Shown here piece by piece: positions 55,153 through 62,970 of a stretch of 64,000 bases of DNA. Position numbers and translations under genes: made by a program. The number at the start of each line of letters is the position of its first letter. Position 1 is the first letter of the stretch. The notes beneath the pieces were generated by a model that saw nothing but the letters and a program-made list of their open reading frames with translations, was not told where the DNA came from and searched no databases. Origin of the DNA: Agarivorans gilvus (lineage in GTDB: Bacteria; Pseudomonadota; Gammaproteobacteria; Enterobacterales; Celerinatantimonadaceae); assembly GCF_001420915.1 (NCBI RefSeq), contig NZ_CP013021.1, forward strand, positions 3,692,501 to 3,756,500, given 5' to 3'.

Positions 55153-56418
55153 TTATGACAGTGCAAAGCTGATAGTGGCTTCACAGCCTACGGTGGCTCG
55201 ATTTTTAATTGAAAAGTGCCAATCATAGCGACGGCATAGGTCTTCTACTATCAACAAGCCTAAACCGTGACCAGCGTGATTGCTCGAGTTATTAAGGCCG
55301 GCGCCATTGTCTGTCATGGAGATGGCCTTAGCTGAAACTTCTAGGGTAATTTTACCTTGCTGCGAAGCCGCGATAGCATTTCTCAGTAAGTTTCCTAAAA
55401 CCATGTTTAGTACCGCAGGCGCGGCCTTCAATTGCGGTGTTTGGTGGCAAATGAGCTCTATTTCAATGTCTTTATCTTTTGCTTGAGCGTTATTGTTGTT
55501 GATTATTGCTTCAAATTCGCTCTTCGTCACTTCTCTGAGACTGGTGTCATCTTCACTACGCTCGTAGCGTACTAGCGCTAACAGTGCATCAACCATCGTG
55601 CTCATTTGGCCGGTGGCTTCATTGATTCTCAGAATTTGACGTTGCTGAAAATCACTGGGAGTGTGGCGTTCTAAGAGTTTACTCGCGCCTTTTACTATGG
55701 TGAGCGGGGTTCTTAACTCATGGCTAGCATAGCGAGCAAAAGCTTGTTCACGTTTTAATAAACTATGAATGTCAAGTCGATCCTGATTAAGCTTATTGGC
55801 TAGTATTTGAAATTCTGCAGCGCCTCCTGTGGGTATTCTAAATATGTGCGCAGAGTTGCCGCTTTGTTCTGTTAACTGCTCGGTAAGCTGATTTAACGGT
55901 GCGATTAAGCGTTGAGATAAACGGGATAATAGCGCCCCAAAAATAATCAGCAGTCCTGCGATACTGGTAATCACGACGAGACTTGAAAACAAGATTTCAT
56001 GGGGGCCAAATTCTATTTGGTTAATATCAGACACTAATATGACGGGGTGTCTATTTCCCTCTTTCTGGTAATGGCCGAAGTAGATCATGCGTGATTCAGT
56101 GTCACTGCCTACTTCACCAACAAACTCGTCTCTGCCTTTAAAGTAGCGATGATAAGCAGAAGGCACTAAGCTAATGTCGTTATAGGCTCGAGTGAGCACA
56201 TCGATAGTAATTTCACCCGTTTCCCCATTAGTAAAACGCTGTATGGCTTCATTTTTATCTATTTCAATACGTCGCTCTCCTACCTTGTCTTCAGACCAAT
56301 GCAGAGCCGCATAAAAGATGGTGTAGCTTGCTAAGCCCATGATGAGTGCGACGAAAGTAAAGAATATGGCCAGTTGGCTAGTGAGTGTACGAGTACTGGA
56401 AAAACCAATTTTATTCAT
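55153..56418 (-). CDS. Sensor histidine kinase (CarS/VprB-like)
   Basis: A 421-residue membrane kinase. Helix at ~15-37, periplasmic sensor of ~100 residues rich in acidic residues, second helix near 138-162, HAMP, then the phospho-acceptor His in YASHELRTPLT near residue 235, N-box LGNLLRNAI, G1 TDNGAGL and G2 GHGLGLLIV. It overlaps the regulator stop by one base (TAATG), so it is translated with it. In vibrios a similar pair next to eptA and dgkA answers cations and antimicrobial peptides. The signal here is inferred. Confidence 0.92.
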   Translation of the reverse strand: MNKIGFSSTRTLTSQLAIFFTFVALIMGLASYTIFYAALHWSEDKVGERRIEIDKNEAIQRFTNGETGEITIDVLTRAYNDISLVPSAYHRYFKGRDEFVGEVGSDTESRMIYFGHYQKEGNRHPVILVSDINQIEFGPHEILFSSLVVITSIAGLLIIFGALLSRLSQRLIAPLNQLTEQLTEQSGNSAHIFRIPTGGAAEFQILANKLNQDRLDIHSLLKREQAFARYASHELRTPLTIVKGASKLLERHTPSDFQQRQILRINEATGQMSTMVDALLALVRYERSEDDTSLREVTKSEFEAIINNNNAQAKDKDIEIELICHQTPQLKAAPAVLNMVLGNLLRNAIAASQQGKITLEVSAKAISMTDNGAGLNNSSNHAGHGLGLLIVEDLCRRYDWHFSIKNRATVGCEATISFALS

Positions 56419-57092
56419 TATTGCTTCTCTAGGCGGAAACCTATCTTGGGTACGGTAATTAACATGGATGAGGAGAATGGTTTGTCTAACTGGTTACGCA
56501 GGTTATAAATATGGCTACGTAGAATATCTGTATCAGGTTGGTTTTCTTGCCATAGCATGCTGATAATTTCGTCTCGAGTGACAACATTAGGCGCTCTACG
56601 GCAAAGCAGTTCCAAAATGGCGTAGGTAGTTGGGTTTAAGTTTAGCTTGAGTCCGTTACGGTAGGCTTGGCGGGTTTTTTGGTCTATATGTAAGTTAGCA
56701 AAATCCAGCGATGTTTCGGTTACCGTTCTTCGGTAGCGTTTAATCAGAGCGTGCAAACGGGCTTCCAATATCTCCAGATCAAAAGGCTTAGTGATATAGT
56801 CGTCGGCACCGTATTTAAAACCACTGAGCATGTCCTCGCGGTTATCAAGAGCGGTAAGCATCAGTACCGGTGTCACATTCCCTGCTTCTCTTAGTTTTTC
56901 ACACACCGCTAAGCCGCTCATACGCGGTAGCATTAGGTCAAGAATAATAACGTCGAAGCTATTTTCTAAGGCGAGTTTCAAGCCTAACTCCCCGTTATCG
57001 GCGTAATCGATAACGACACCTTCGGCTTCAAAATAATCGAATAAGATCCCAACTATTTCTCTATTATCTTCAATTAATAATATTTTTTTCAT
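56418..57092 (-). CDS. OmpR-family response regulator (CarR/VprA-like)
   Basis: A 224-residue regulator: receiver domain with phospho-acceptor Asp in VIILDLMLPRMSG near residue 50, acidic pair in LIEDN, Lys in TKPFD, and a C-terminal winged helix (VTRDEIISMLWQENQPDTDILRSHIYN read in two parts, RDEIISML and SHIYNLRNQL). I chose ATG 57092 because a TTG four codons earlier adds nothing conserved. It probably controls its own operon with eptA. Confidence 0.92.
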   Translation of the reverse strand: MKKILLIEDNREIVGILFDYFEAEGVVIDYADNGELGLKLALENSFDVIILDLMLPRMSGLAVCEKLREAGNVTPVLMLTALDNREDMLSGFKYGADDYITKPFDLEILEARLHALIKRYRRTVTETSLDFANLHIDQKTRQAYRNGLKLNLNPTTYAILELLCRRAPNVVTRDEIISMLWQENQPDTDILRSHIYNLRNQLDKPFSSSMLITVPKIGFRLEKQ

Positions 57093-57242
57093 AGTAACGC
57101 TCAATGACTATCGCTTACGAAGCCGATTAACTAGGTGTTTTTGGAGAGCGGCCATTCCTAATGCTTAAAAATTGGCTAGATAAATTCCCTCGATATTTCG
57201 ATGCTATTTCAAGAAAGATGCTATTTCCATAAATAAGATGAC

Positions 57243-57617
57243 TTATCGCAACCACAACACCGTGCCCCAAACGACTAACGAGCACAGCATGCTAAGTAGC
57301 ACCAAGGCTGAGCCAATGTTTTTAGCTACGCCAGATAAAACATGATAGTCCATGCTGACTCGGTCAACGACCGCTTCTATCGCGGTATTAACCATTTCGG
57401 CAAATAGTACAAATACCATACTGAGTAAAATTAACAGAGTATGCATTGTTGGCAGCTCTAGCCAGAAGGCGAAAGCGGTGAGAGGAATAAACAGCATTAA
57501 TTCTTGCTGAAATGCCGCTTCGTTTTTACAAATCCACTTTAAGCCATTAAAACTGTGTACAAAGGTGTGAACGATACGCGCAATACCGGTACGCCTAATG
57601 ATGATTTGTTGTTGCAT
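57243..57617 (-). CDS. dgkA: Diacylglycerol kinase
   Basis: A 124-residue three-helix inner-membrane kinase that phosphorylates diacylglycerol. CKNEAAFQQEL holds the catalytic Glu/Asn motif, and FAEMVNTAIEAVVDRVS holds the conserved ENT-like site. Length fits E. coli DgkA (122). ATG at 57617 is preceded by AGGACTC. EptA makes diacylglycerol from phosphatidylethanolamine, so DgkA recycles its by-product; the two genes are often together. Confidence 0.95.
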   Translation of the reverse strand: MQQQIIIRRTGIARIVHTFVHSFNGLKWICKNEAAFQQELMLFIPLTAFAFWLELPTMHTLLILLSMVFVLFAEMVNTAIEAVVDRVSMDYHVLSGVAKNIGSALVLLSMLCSLVVWGTVLWLR

Positions 57618-57639
57618 AATAATGAGTCCTGTAATGCTA

Positions 57640-59277
57640 TTAGGAGATGGATTGACAGCTTTGCACAATGTCTAGTGTTGCATCGTGTACTTGCGAACTC
57701 ACGCCATATAAGCCCAATAAGCTATGGAATAAGTTATCGTGTGACAGGGCACTGTTTTGAGCTTTGTTCTCTAGGCATTTCTTGTTAATGCCTTTTTGTG
57801 TCGCATATTGCTCTGGCATCCACACGAGCCAAGGCACGTGGGTTTGTTGTTTAGGGGCAATTAAGTAAGGTGTTCCGTGAAGATACATGCCACTTTCCCC
57901 AAGCGATTCACCGTGGTCTGATATGTAGGTCAACATTACGTTGTATTTTGTTGAGACACGTTGCAGCTGTTGGATAACTTGAGCGAGTACGTAGTCGGTA
58001 TAAACCAATGTATTGTCGTAAACATTTACGATTTGCTCATCGCTACAGTTTTCAATGTCATTACGATTACAGGCCGGTTGAAAGGGGGCTTGGGCATCGG
58101 GGTATCGTTGCCAGTAGGTGGGGCCGTGACTACCAATGGTGTGCAAAACCAGCAATTTATCGTGTGTGCCTTGGTCTATAAATGTGTTGGCATCGTTTAA
58201 CATCGCTACATCAAAGCAAGTTGAGCCATTACAGTCATCATTTTTCAACGATGAATTGATTGAGATATAGGCTAGGTTTTTAGCTACGCCTTTATCGCCT
58301 CCATCATTGTCTATCCACAATACATCTACCCCAGCGTGTTGTAGCACGTTTAACACATTATCCTGCGAGTTGGCACGACGTTTATCATAGGAGCCTCGAG
58401 TCATATTAGAGAACATGCATGGAACCGATAGCGCGGTATAGGTGCCACATGAAGACACTTGCTGAAACGCGATTAAGCCCATGTTTTTTGTATAGGGATT
58501 GGTGTCTCGTTTATAGCCGTTGTAGGCAAAGTTCATAGCTCGTGCGGTTTCACCCAGCACTACCACCATCAGGGTTGGCTTACCATTAGCAACTGCTGCT
58601 AGGTGTGCATCAGAGCCTAAAGTTTGGTATTCCAATTGGCTTTCGAAGTAGGTTCTATTCAGGTATTTTGCGCCATTAAATATGTGGGCGGGAATAATCA
58701 TTTGGTTTAAATAGTGGTTGTTGCGTCCCACTGACGCATAATCTTTGTAGCAGGTTTCAGCAATTAAACCGATCCCCACCACTGCAACTAATACTAAAGC
58801 GATTCGGGAAATTAGCGCTCGTCTCCATGTGGAGTGCGGTGTGATGCGAATCCATGCTAAGAAAACACATGGTAGTAAGCCAAAGCCAAGTAGGAAAATG
58901 AGTAAGCGGACATTGAAGTAAAATGAAATTTCAGACGAGTTGGTTTCAAAAACACTTTCCATCATCGTGGTATCCAACAAAGCCTGAAAGTTCACTTCGG
59001 CGTACAGGGCTGCGGCCGAGCTAAGTATCACGAAAAACATAAATGGCTTAAAAAAGTACGGCCAAGCAAACAGAGAAAAGATAATGATGAATGCACAGGT
59101 GAGCAAGATAGGAGCCGTATAAGCAAATAAGGGGTTAGAAACATCGGCGCTCAACTGAAAAATCGTTTTGAGTATTGGATAGTTCATCACCGTACCGAAG
59201 TACACAGCACAGAATAGGATGAGTGTTGTCATATTCATTGGGATACGACGAAAAGCGAGTATTTTTGAATTCATCAT
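57640..59277 (-). CDS. eptA: Lipid A phosphoethanolamine transferase
   Basis: A ~545-residue enzyme that adds phosphoethanolamine to lipid A and so lowers the charge seen by cationic peptides such as polymyxin. Five N-terminal membrane helices, then a periplasmic alkaline-phosphatase-like domain. Metal and catalytic residues: VLGETARAMNF, the nucleophile Thr in SSCGTYTALSVPCMF near residue 280, and SDHGESLGE near residue 455. Start is uncertain: TTG 59286 or ATG 59277/59274. The operon eptA-dgkA-regulator-kinase is read as one unit. Confidence 0.93.
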   Translation of the reverse strand: MMNSKILAFRRIPMNMTTLILFCAVYFGTVMNYPILKTIFQLSADVSNPLFAYTAPILLTCAFIIIFSLFAWPYFFKPFMFFVILSSAAALYAEVNFQALLDTTMMESVFETNSSEISFYFNVRLLIFLLGFGLLPCVFLAWIRITPHSTWRRALISRIALVLVAVVGIGLIAETCYKDYASVGRNNHYLNQMIIPAHIFNGAKYLNRTYFESQLEYQTLGSDAHLAAVANGKPTLMVVVLGETARAMNFAYNGYKRDTNPYTKNMGLIAFQQVSSCGTYTALSVPCMFSNMTRGSYDKRRANSQDNVLNVLQHAGVDVLWIDNDGGDKGVAKNLAYISINSSLKNDDCNGSTCFDVAMLNDANTFIDQGTHDKLLVLHTIGSHGPTYWQRYPDAQAPFQPACNRNDIENCSDEQIVNVYDNTLVYTDYVLAQVIQQLQRVSTKYNVMLTYISDHGESLGESGMYLHGTPYLIAPKQQTHVPWLVWMPEQYATQKGINKKCLENKAQNSALSHDNLFHSLLGLYGVSSQVHDATLDIVQSCQSIS

Positions 59278-59508
59278 CAACAGCAAATTTAATAAATAGA
59301 TGGTAGAAGTTGGTTGATGCTGAGTATCGCAAGCGGCATGTAAAAAAAATGTCGATAAAAATAGGCCAAAATGGATAGCTCTATTTTTTTAATGCCTTGA
59401 ATGTGAAAAACAAACCTAGTGTGAATGAAGAGCGTAGCTCACGGGAATGGGCGTGTTAGGTTTAGTGGGATGCGTGTTGGCTGCCTAGCCTCAGCGTTTA
59501 TGTCATTG

Positions 59509-59750
59509 CTAGCCGCTGATGATTTCGTCTTGACGGCGACGTCATTAAGCTTCAACGAGTAAAGCTTAGCTAAGCAAAAAGAAAGCTCGCCCTGCATTAT
59601 CTTCATCCAGTGTTCAAGCTTACCAAGCGATGCTTTGTTTCAAGCCAAGCTTTCACCTAGTTTCCAAGCGCGCCTGCGCAAACACTGCTCGGCGATAATG
59701 AAGGGATTGAAAAGCACAATCTTTGTTATCGAGAGTATGAAAGGTATTTG
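59509..59750 (+). repeat. Structured dispersed repeat, copy 3 (variant)
   Basis: Related to copies 1 and 2 in the outer parts but with a different centre. The stem hairpin has changed sequence but keeps pairing: TAAGCTT (59546-59552) with AAGCTTA (59562-59568). The outer arms are CCCTGCATTATC and GATAATGAAGGG instead of the CATCTTC/GAAGATG type, again both sides changed. The middle has CAGTGTT and AACACTG arms. This supports a conserved structure rather than a conserved sequence. No gene in 59287-59876. Confidence 0.75.
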
Positions 59751-59805
59751 GCCTATTGTTTGTTGGGCTGTTTGGTATTATCAGGCCTTACCAAGTGATA
59801 AATTT

Positions 59806-59854
59806 GTATAACAAGCAAAAGCATCCGACGCGCACCGCGCAGTTACTTTGAGCG
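59806..59854 (+). other. Short attC-like site before the toxin gene
   Basis: TATAACAAGCAAAAG at the left and CTTTGAGCGTTAG at the right pair imperfectly, with a GCGC-ACC-GCGC hairpin in the middle. GTTAG at 59854-59858 is the core for recombination at G59854|TT. It fits a short degenerate attC of ~50-60 bp. Confidence 0.5.
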
Positions 59855-59876
59855 TTAGTTTGCCCACCGACTGTAA

Positions 59877-60155
59877 TCATTCGGTAGGGAATTTCTGCTT
59901 CTGGTGTAGAACTCGCATTACACGAATTGCTGAGCCGTCAACCCAGTAGGAAACGATCATTGAGATTTCGGGGATAATGAGTAATCGCCCTCGAATGCCA
60001 TCACGTTGAACACCCATCAGTGGTTGTTCAAGTAAATTTTCTACTTTAGCTTCAATAATATCGTCAGTTTTTTCTGCCGCGTCAGGGTTGAAGTCATAAA
60101 GAAACTCGAAGATCTTCTCACGATCATTTATCGATTCTTCTTCCCATAAAATCAT
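59877..60155 (-). CDS. RelE/ParE-family toxin
   Basis: A 92-residue protein of the RelE/ParE fold. Typical pattern: SINDREKIFEFLYDFNPDAA as the first helices, LLEQPLMGVQRDGIRGRLLIIPEISMIVSYWVDG (split here as LLEQPLMG and GIRGRLLIIPE), and a C-terminal IRVMRVLHQKQKFP. Such toxins cut mRNA on ribosomes or poison gyrase; which one is not clear. It overlaps the antitoxin gene by four bases (ATGA), a classic pair. Confidence 0.9.
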   Translation of the reverse strand: MILWEEESINDREKIFEFLYDFNPDAAEKTDDIIEAKVENLLEQPLMGVQRDGIRGRLLIIPEISMIVSYWVDGSAIRVMRVLHQKQKFPTE

Positions 60156-60436
60156 TGTTGACCTCGGCTACGAATCTTGGCCTTTCGTTCAGCCATTCGT
60201 GCCTTTGCTGAGTCATGATCAATAAATGAAGCTTTTCCTGAGTCAAGCTTTTCAAATGCTAGGTTTACTTGTTCAGTTAACCAAGCGTCATGAGATAATG
60301 CTTTTCGTTGTTGCTCAGCCATTTGCTCGGTAAGCTCACGGCAAGCATCGCTAAGTGTGCGACCTTGGCTCTCTGCTAGTTGCTGAGCTAAGCGCTTAAC
60401 TTCGTCATCAACACGAAATTGAATTCTAGTGTCCAT
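60152..60436 (-). CDS. RelB/DinJ-type antitoxin
   Basis: A 94-residue antitoxin. The N-terminal ribbon-helix-helix DNA-binding part is MDTRIQFRVDDEVKRLAQQL, with ESQGRTLSDACRELTEQM next, and a charged C-terminal tail that should wrap the toxin. It ought to bind the toxin and repress the shared promoter. GGAGTTACTC lies before the ATG. Confidence 0.9.
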   Translation of the reverse strand: MDTRIQFRVDDEVKRLAQQLAESQGRTLSDACRELTEQMAEQQRKALSHDAWLTEQVNLAFEKLDSGKASFIDHDSAKARMAERKAKIRSRGQQ

Positions 60437-60456
60437 GAGTAACTCCTAAATTGACG

Positions 60457-60464
60457 TGTGCACA
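60457..60464. promoter_or_regulatory. Possible TA operator palindrome
   Basis: TGTGCACA is an 8-bp perfect palindrome 20 bp upstream of the antitoxin start, in the place where RelB-like proteins bind their own promoter. Short palindromes arise by chance, so this is weak. Confidence 0.3.
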
Positions 60465-60488
60465 AACGTTAGCACCGATGTGAGGCAA

Positions 60489-60606
60489 GGGCAACTAACA
60501 ATGCATTTACGACGGATTCGCTGCGCTTGGCGGCTTTAGTGTAAATTCAGTTTTTCTGTTTTAAGTGGTTTGTTGAGGCATTGCTGTTTTGCTTTGAATG
60601 TTAGGC
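60489..60606 (+). other. attC-like site after the toxin-antitoxin pair
   Basis: GGGCAACTAAC (60489-60499) is the complement, with one base missing, of GTTAGTTTGCCC at the other edge (59854-59865), as expected for the two ends of one circular cassette. GGATTCGCTGCGCTTGGCGG follows, like the left half of a VCR. GTTAGGC (60600-60606) fits the GTTRRRY core. The right half does not pair well with the left, so the site looks decayed. The rest of the 327-bp gap to the next gene shows nothing else. Confidence 0.45.
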
Positions 60607-60763
60607 TACAAAGCTCTCACCGCGATTAAAACGCTTTTATCTCGAACAAAAATTAACTGCGAAGGGTAAACTGGCTCTAGCTCTTAAGGCCGATTTACTT
60701 GAATTTAATTCCTCTATATCATCAAGTTAAATACGCTACATGGTTAAAAATTAAGGATTTCTA

Positions 60764-61528
60764 GTGTCTTATAATGCCAAGCGGCCCTTAGAGGTGGCGC
60801 CGTCGATAACAGCACATTGTGAATCCGTTTTTAAGCAACTATTTATCGATGGTAGCAAGGCTGTAGACATTCAAGCGGAATACTCTAATATCGTTTTACA
60901 AGAGCTAAAGCACAATACCTATCAGTTGGATGCTGCTTTTGACATAACCAACCCTGATAACGCTTATGTTCCCTTCGCGGCCAAACTTGAGCCTTTCATC
61001 GATTCATATCAATCGGTTTTTATTCATCAAACTCAGCCAGATAAAATCCTAGACCTATTCAAACAATGTATTGGCGACCAGTATTTCAATACGGGAGTTA
61101 TGCATTACTTATTGGTCGAACAATCTGATAAATCGAAAATCGACACCATAAAAATGTTGTTTGAGAGTGATAAGCCACAGGCCTTAACCAGCCCAGAATT
61201 TGCCCTAAAACCTTTTATCGATGGAAATAAACTCGAAGCATTAAACACGGCGCTCACCCACTATTTTAATCGTGTGATCGAGCAATACCGTAACGGCTAC
61301 TACCTATTTAAAAGAGCGAGAACTCTTCTCGAAGCCTACCCAGAAGTTAAACCACTCTTCCAGCAACTGGGCATCAATCAAGTGAGTGTCGAGCTTATGA
61401 CTTACTATCTGGCTCGCTACTATTACGATAGAAGTGAATATGATAGCGCTAATCGATTACTCGACTACTTTATGCATGTCGAGATAATTGAGACCATAGC
61501 CAGCCCTAAGCGGTGGATAAAATTTTGA
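60764..61528 (+). CDS. Orphan protein of unknown function
   Basis: A 254-residue soluble, mostly helical protein with many Tyr and acidic residues. The start is GTG with AAGGA seven bases before. The C-terminal half (YYLFKRARTLLEAYPEVKPL, YYLARYYYDRSEYDSANRLL read in two parts) resembles TPR-like helical pairs, a loose impression. I recognise no family. It lies between the TA cassette and repeat copy 4, an accessory setting, and has no obvious partner. Confidence 0.7.
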   Translation: MSYNAKRPLEVAPSITAHCESVFKQLFIDGSKAVDIQAEYSNIVLQELKHNTYQLDAAFDITNPDNAYVPFAAKLEPFIDSYQSVFIHQTQPDKILDLFKQCIGDQYFNTGVMHYLLVEQSDKSKIDTIKMLFESDKPQALTSPEFALKPFIDGNKLEALNTALTHYFNRVIEQYRNGYYLFKRARTLLEAYPEVKPLFQQLGINQVSVELMTYYLARYYYDRSEYDSANRLLDYFMHVEIIETIASPKRWIKF

Positions 61529-61624
61529 TTTGGATGGATAGAGTTAATATCCCCTTTATTACAGATTCAAACCAGTAAGGATGTGGTGCTTTTTGAGCTC
61601 ACAAACCCCAAACTGGTATTTGAT

Positions 61625-61935
61625 TTTATCATTTAGTTTTGTATGCGCTGTTAGTGAGGTTTTCGCCCTGACGGCTACGTCATTTTTCTTTTGCGAGAAA
61701 AGAAAAACGAAGCAAAAAGAAAGCTCGCCCTACATTATCTTCATCCTGTGTTCAAGCTTACAAAGCAATGCTTTGTTTAAAGCTAAGCTTTCACCCCACT
61801 AACAAGGGCGTTGAAGTAACTCGCTTTGCTCAAACAGACTTCAACTCTGATCCCTTGTTCACTTGCGCTACTCGGCGAAGATGAGGGGATTAAAAAGCGC
61901 AATCTTGACTATTGAGAGTGAGAAACGTTTTTACC
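61625..61935 (+). repeat. Structured dispersed repeat, copy 4 (long, mosaic)
   Basis: The longest copy. Its left side matches copy 2 (TTTATCATTTAGTTTTGTAT...TCGCCCTGACGGC). Its middle has the insert of copy 3 (GTGTTCAAGCTTAC...AAGCTTTCACC). Its right side has the GTTGAAGT/ACTTCAAC module of copies 1 and 2. The hairpin is TTTTTCTTTT (61683-61692) with AAAAGAAAAA (61698-61707): compared with copy 1 the loop-closing G-C pair became T-A, a paired change. The gap 61529-62005 holds no gene. Confidence 0.8.
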
Positions 61936-62005
61936 ATAAAAAGTATCGGGTGTTCTCAGGCCTTACCATTCGAAGACTTTTCTGTTCAGAAACGTATCGG
62001 ATAAT

Positions 62006-62743
62006 TTAATGCGCTTTTTCCCGTGACTTGTTAAGTTGCTTTGCTTTCTTTTTATCCCTAACCCATAAAACAGAGCCATTTGTTTTTTTCATTTCAAATA
62101 AATCAATAGCTTGAAATAGGTCACTTAATTTTTTGAAACCGTAATTTCTTTGATCAAAGGATGCATGATTAGAAATATGGGTGCCTATTGGTCCTAACAT
62201 AGCCCAGCCATCATCTTCCTCTACGGCTTCAATTGCTTGTCGTAGTAAGTTGATTAGCTTGGTATCACTTTTTATAGTCTTTGTTTGCTTTTGAATTGGT
62301 ACTTCTATTTCGTCGCCTTCGTCTAGATAAAGGAAGCGAGAACAACTATTTACGAAAGCCAAAGGTGCTTTGCGTTCACCAAAACCAATCACAAACTTAC
62401 CATCGGCTAATGAACGAGTGACTAATGGAGTAAAATCGCAATCAGATGACACCAGACAAATAACGTCAATGCTTTTCGTATACAGTATATCCATTACATC
62501 TATTACCAATGCCATATCAGTGGCATTTTTCCCCTTAGTAAGATCAAATTGTTGGATCGGCTGTATTGCAAATTCATGAAGTACGTCTTCCCAAGGCTTT
62601 AAGTTTTGGCTTTTCCAGTTTCCATATGCCTTGCGAATATTAACTACACCATAACGAGCTAACTCGGAGAGTACTTTATCTATCTTTTTGGCAGGGGCGT
62701 TATCGGCATCAATGAATAGTGCAATTTTCTCTTTGTCTCTCAC
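62006..62743 (-). CDS. NYN-domain RNase-like protein with OST-HTH/LOTUS tail
   Basis: A 245-residue protein. The N-terminal NYN (PIN-like) domain has the acidic active-site residues in ALFIDADNAP (residues ~8-17), GKNATDMALVIDVMD and LVSSDCDFTPLV. The C-terminal ~75 residues (LINLLRQAIEAVEEDDGWAM, then the IGTHISNHASFDQRNYGFKKL stretch shown here in part, FKKLSDLFQA) fit the OST-HTH/LOTUS fold that binds RNA. Such proteins are likely RNA nucleases in RNA turnover; the target is unknown. ~260 bp downstream of its end lies repeat copy 4. Confidence 0.88.
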   Translation of the reverse strand: MRDKEKIALFIDADNAPAKKIDKVLSELARYGVVNIRKAYGNWKSQNLKPWEDVLHEFAIQPIQQFDLTKGKNATDMALVIDVMDILYTKSIDVICLVSSDCDFTPLVTRSLADGKFVIGFGERKAPLAFVNSCSRFLYLDEGDEIEVPIQKQTKTIKSDTKLINLLRQAIEAVEEDDGWAMLGPIGTHISNHASFDQRNYGFKKLSDLFQAIDLFEMKKTNGSVLWVRDKKKAKQLNKSREKAH

Positions 62744-62970
62744 AGGGGCATCCTTGCAATTTCACAACGTATTACTTGGCTTCTCATTAAACTGAGCCTA
62801 GTTAGTTGCATAATGAGTTGCTGTGTCAATTTTTATTGAATTATGACAATAACTTACCAGTAAGGTTGGGCCATTTACAGTACTTATTGATAATAAACAA
62901 AGTGAGTTGTATTGCTGTGTTTGAGGCGCGCCTTGCCGTGCGGTTTTCAGGGAGCAGCTCGATGAGTTCG

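Noticed and set aside
61581..61802. 73-codon ORF in repeat copy 4
   Set aside because: Same reason: it runs over repeat hairpins and is not kept in other copies.
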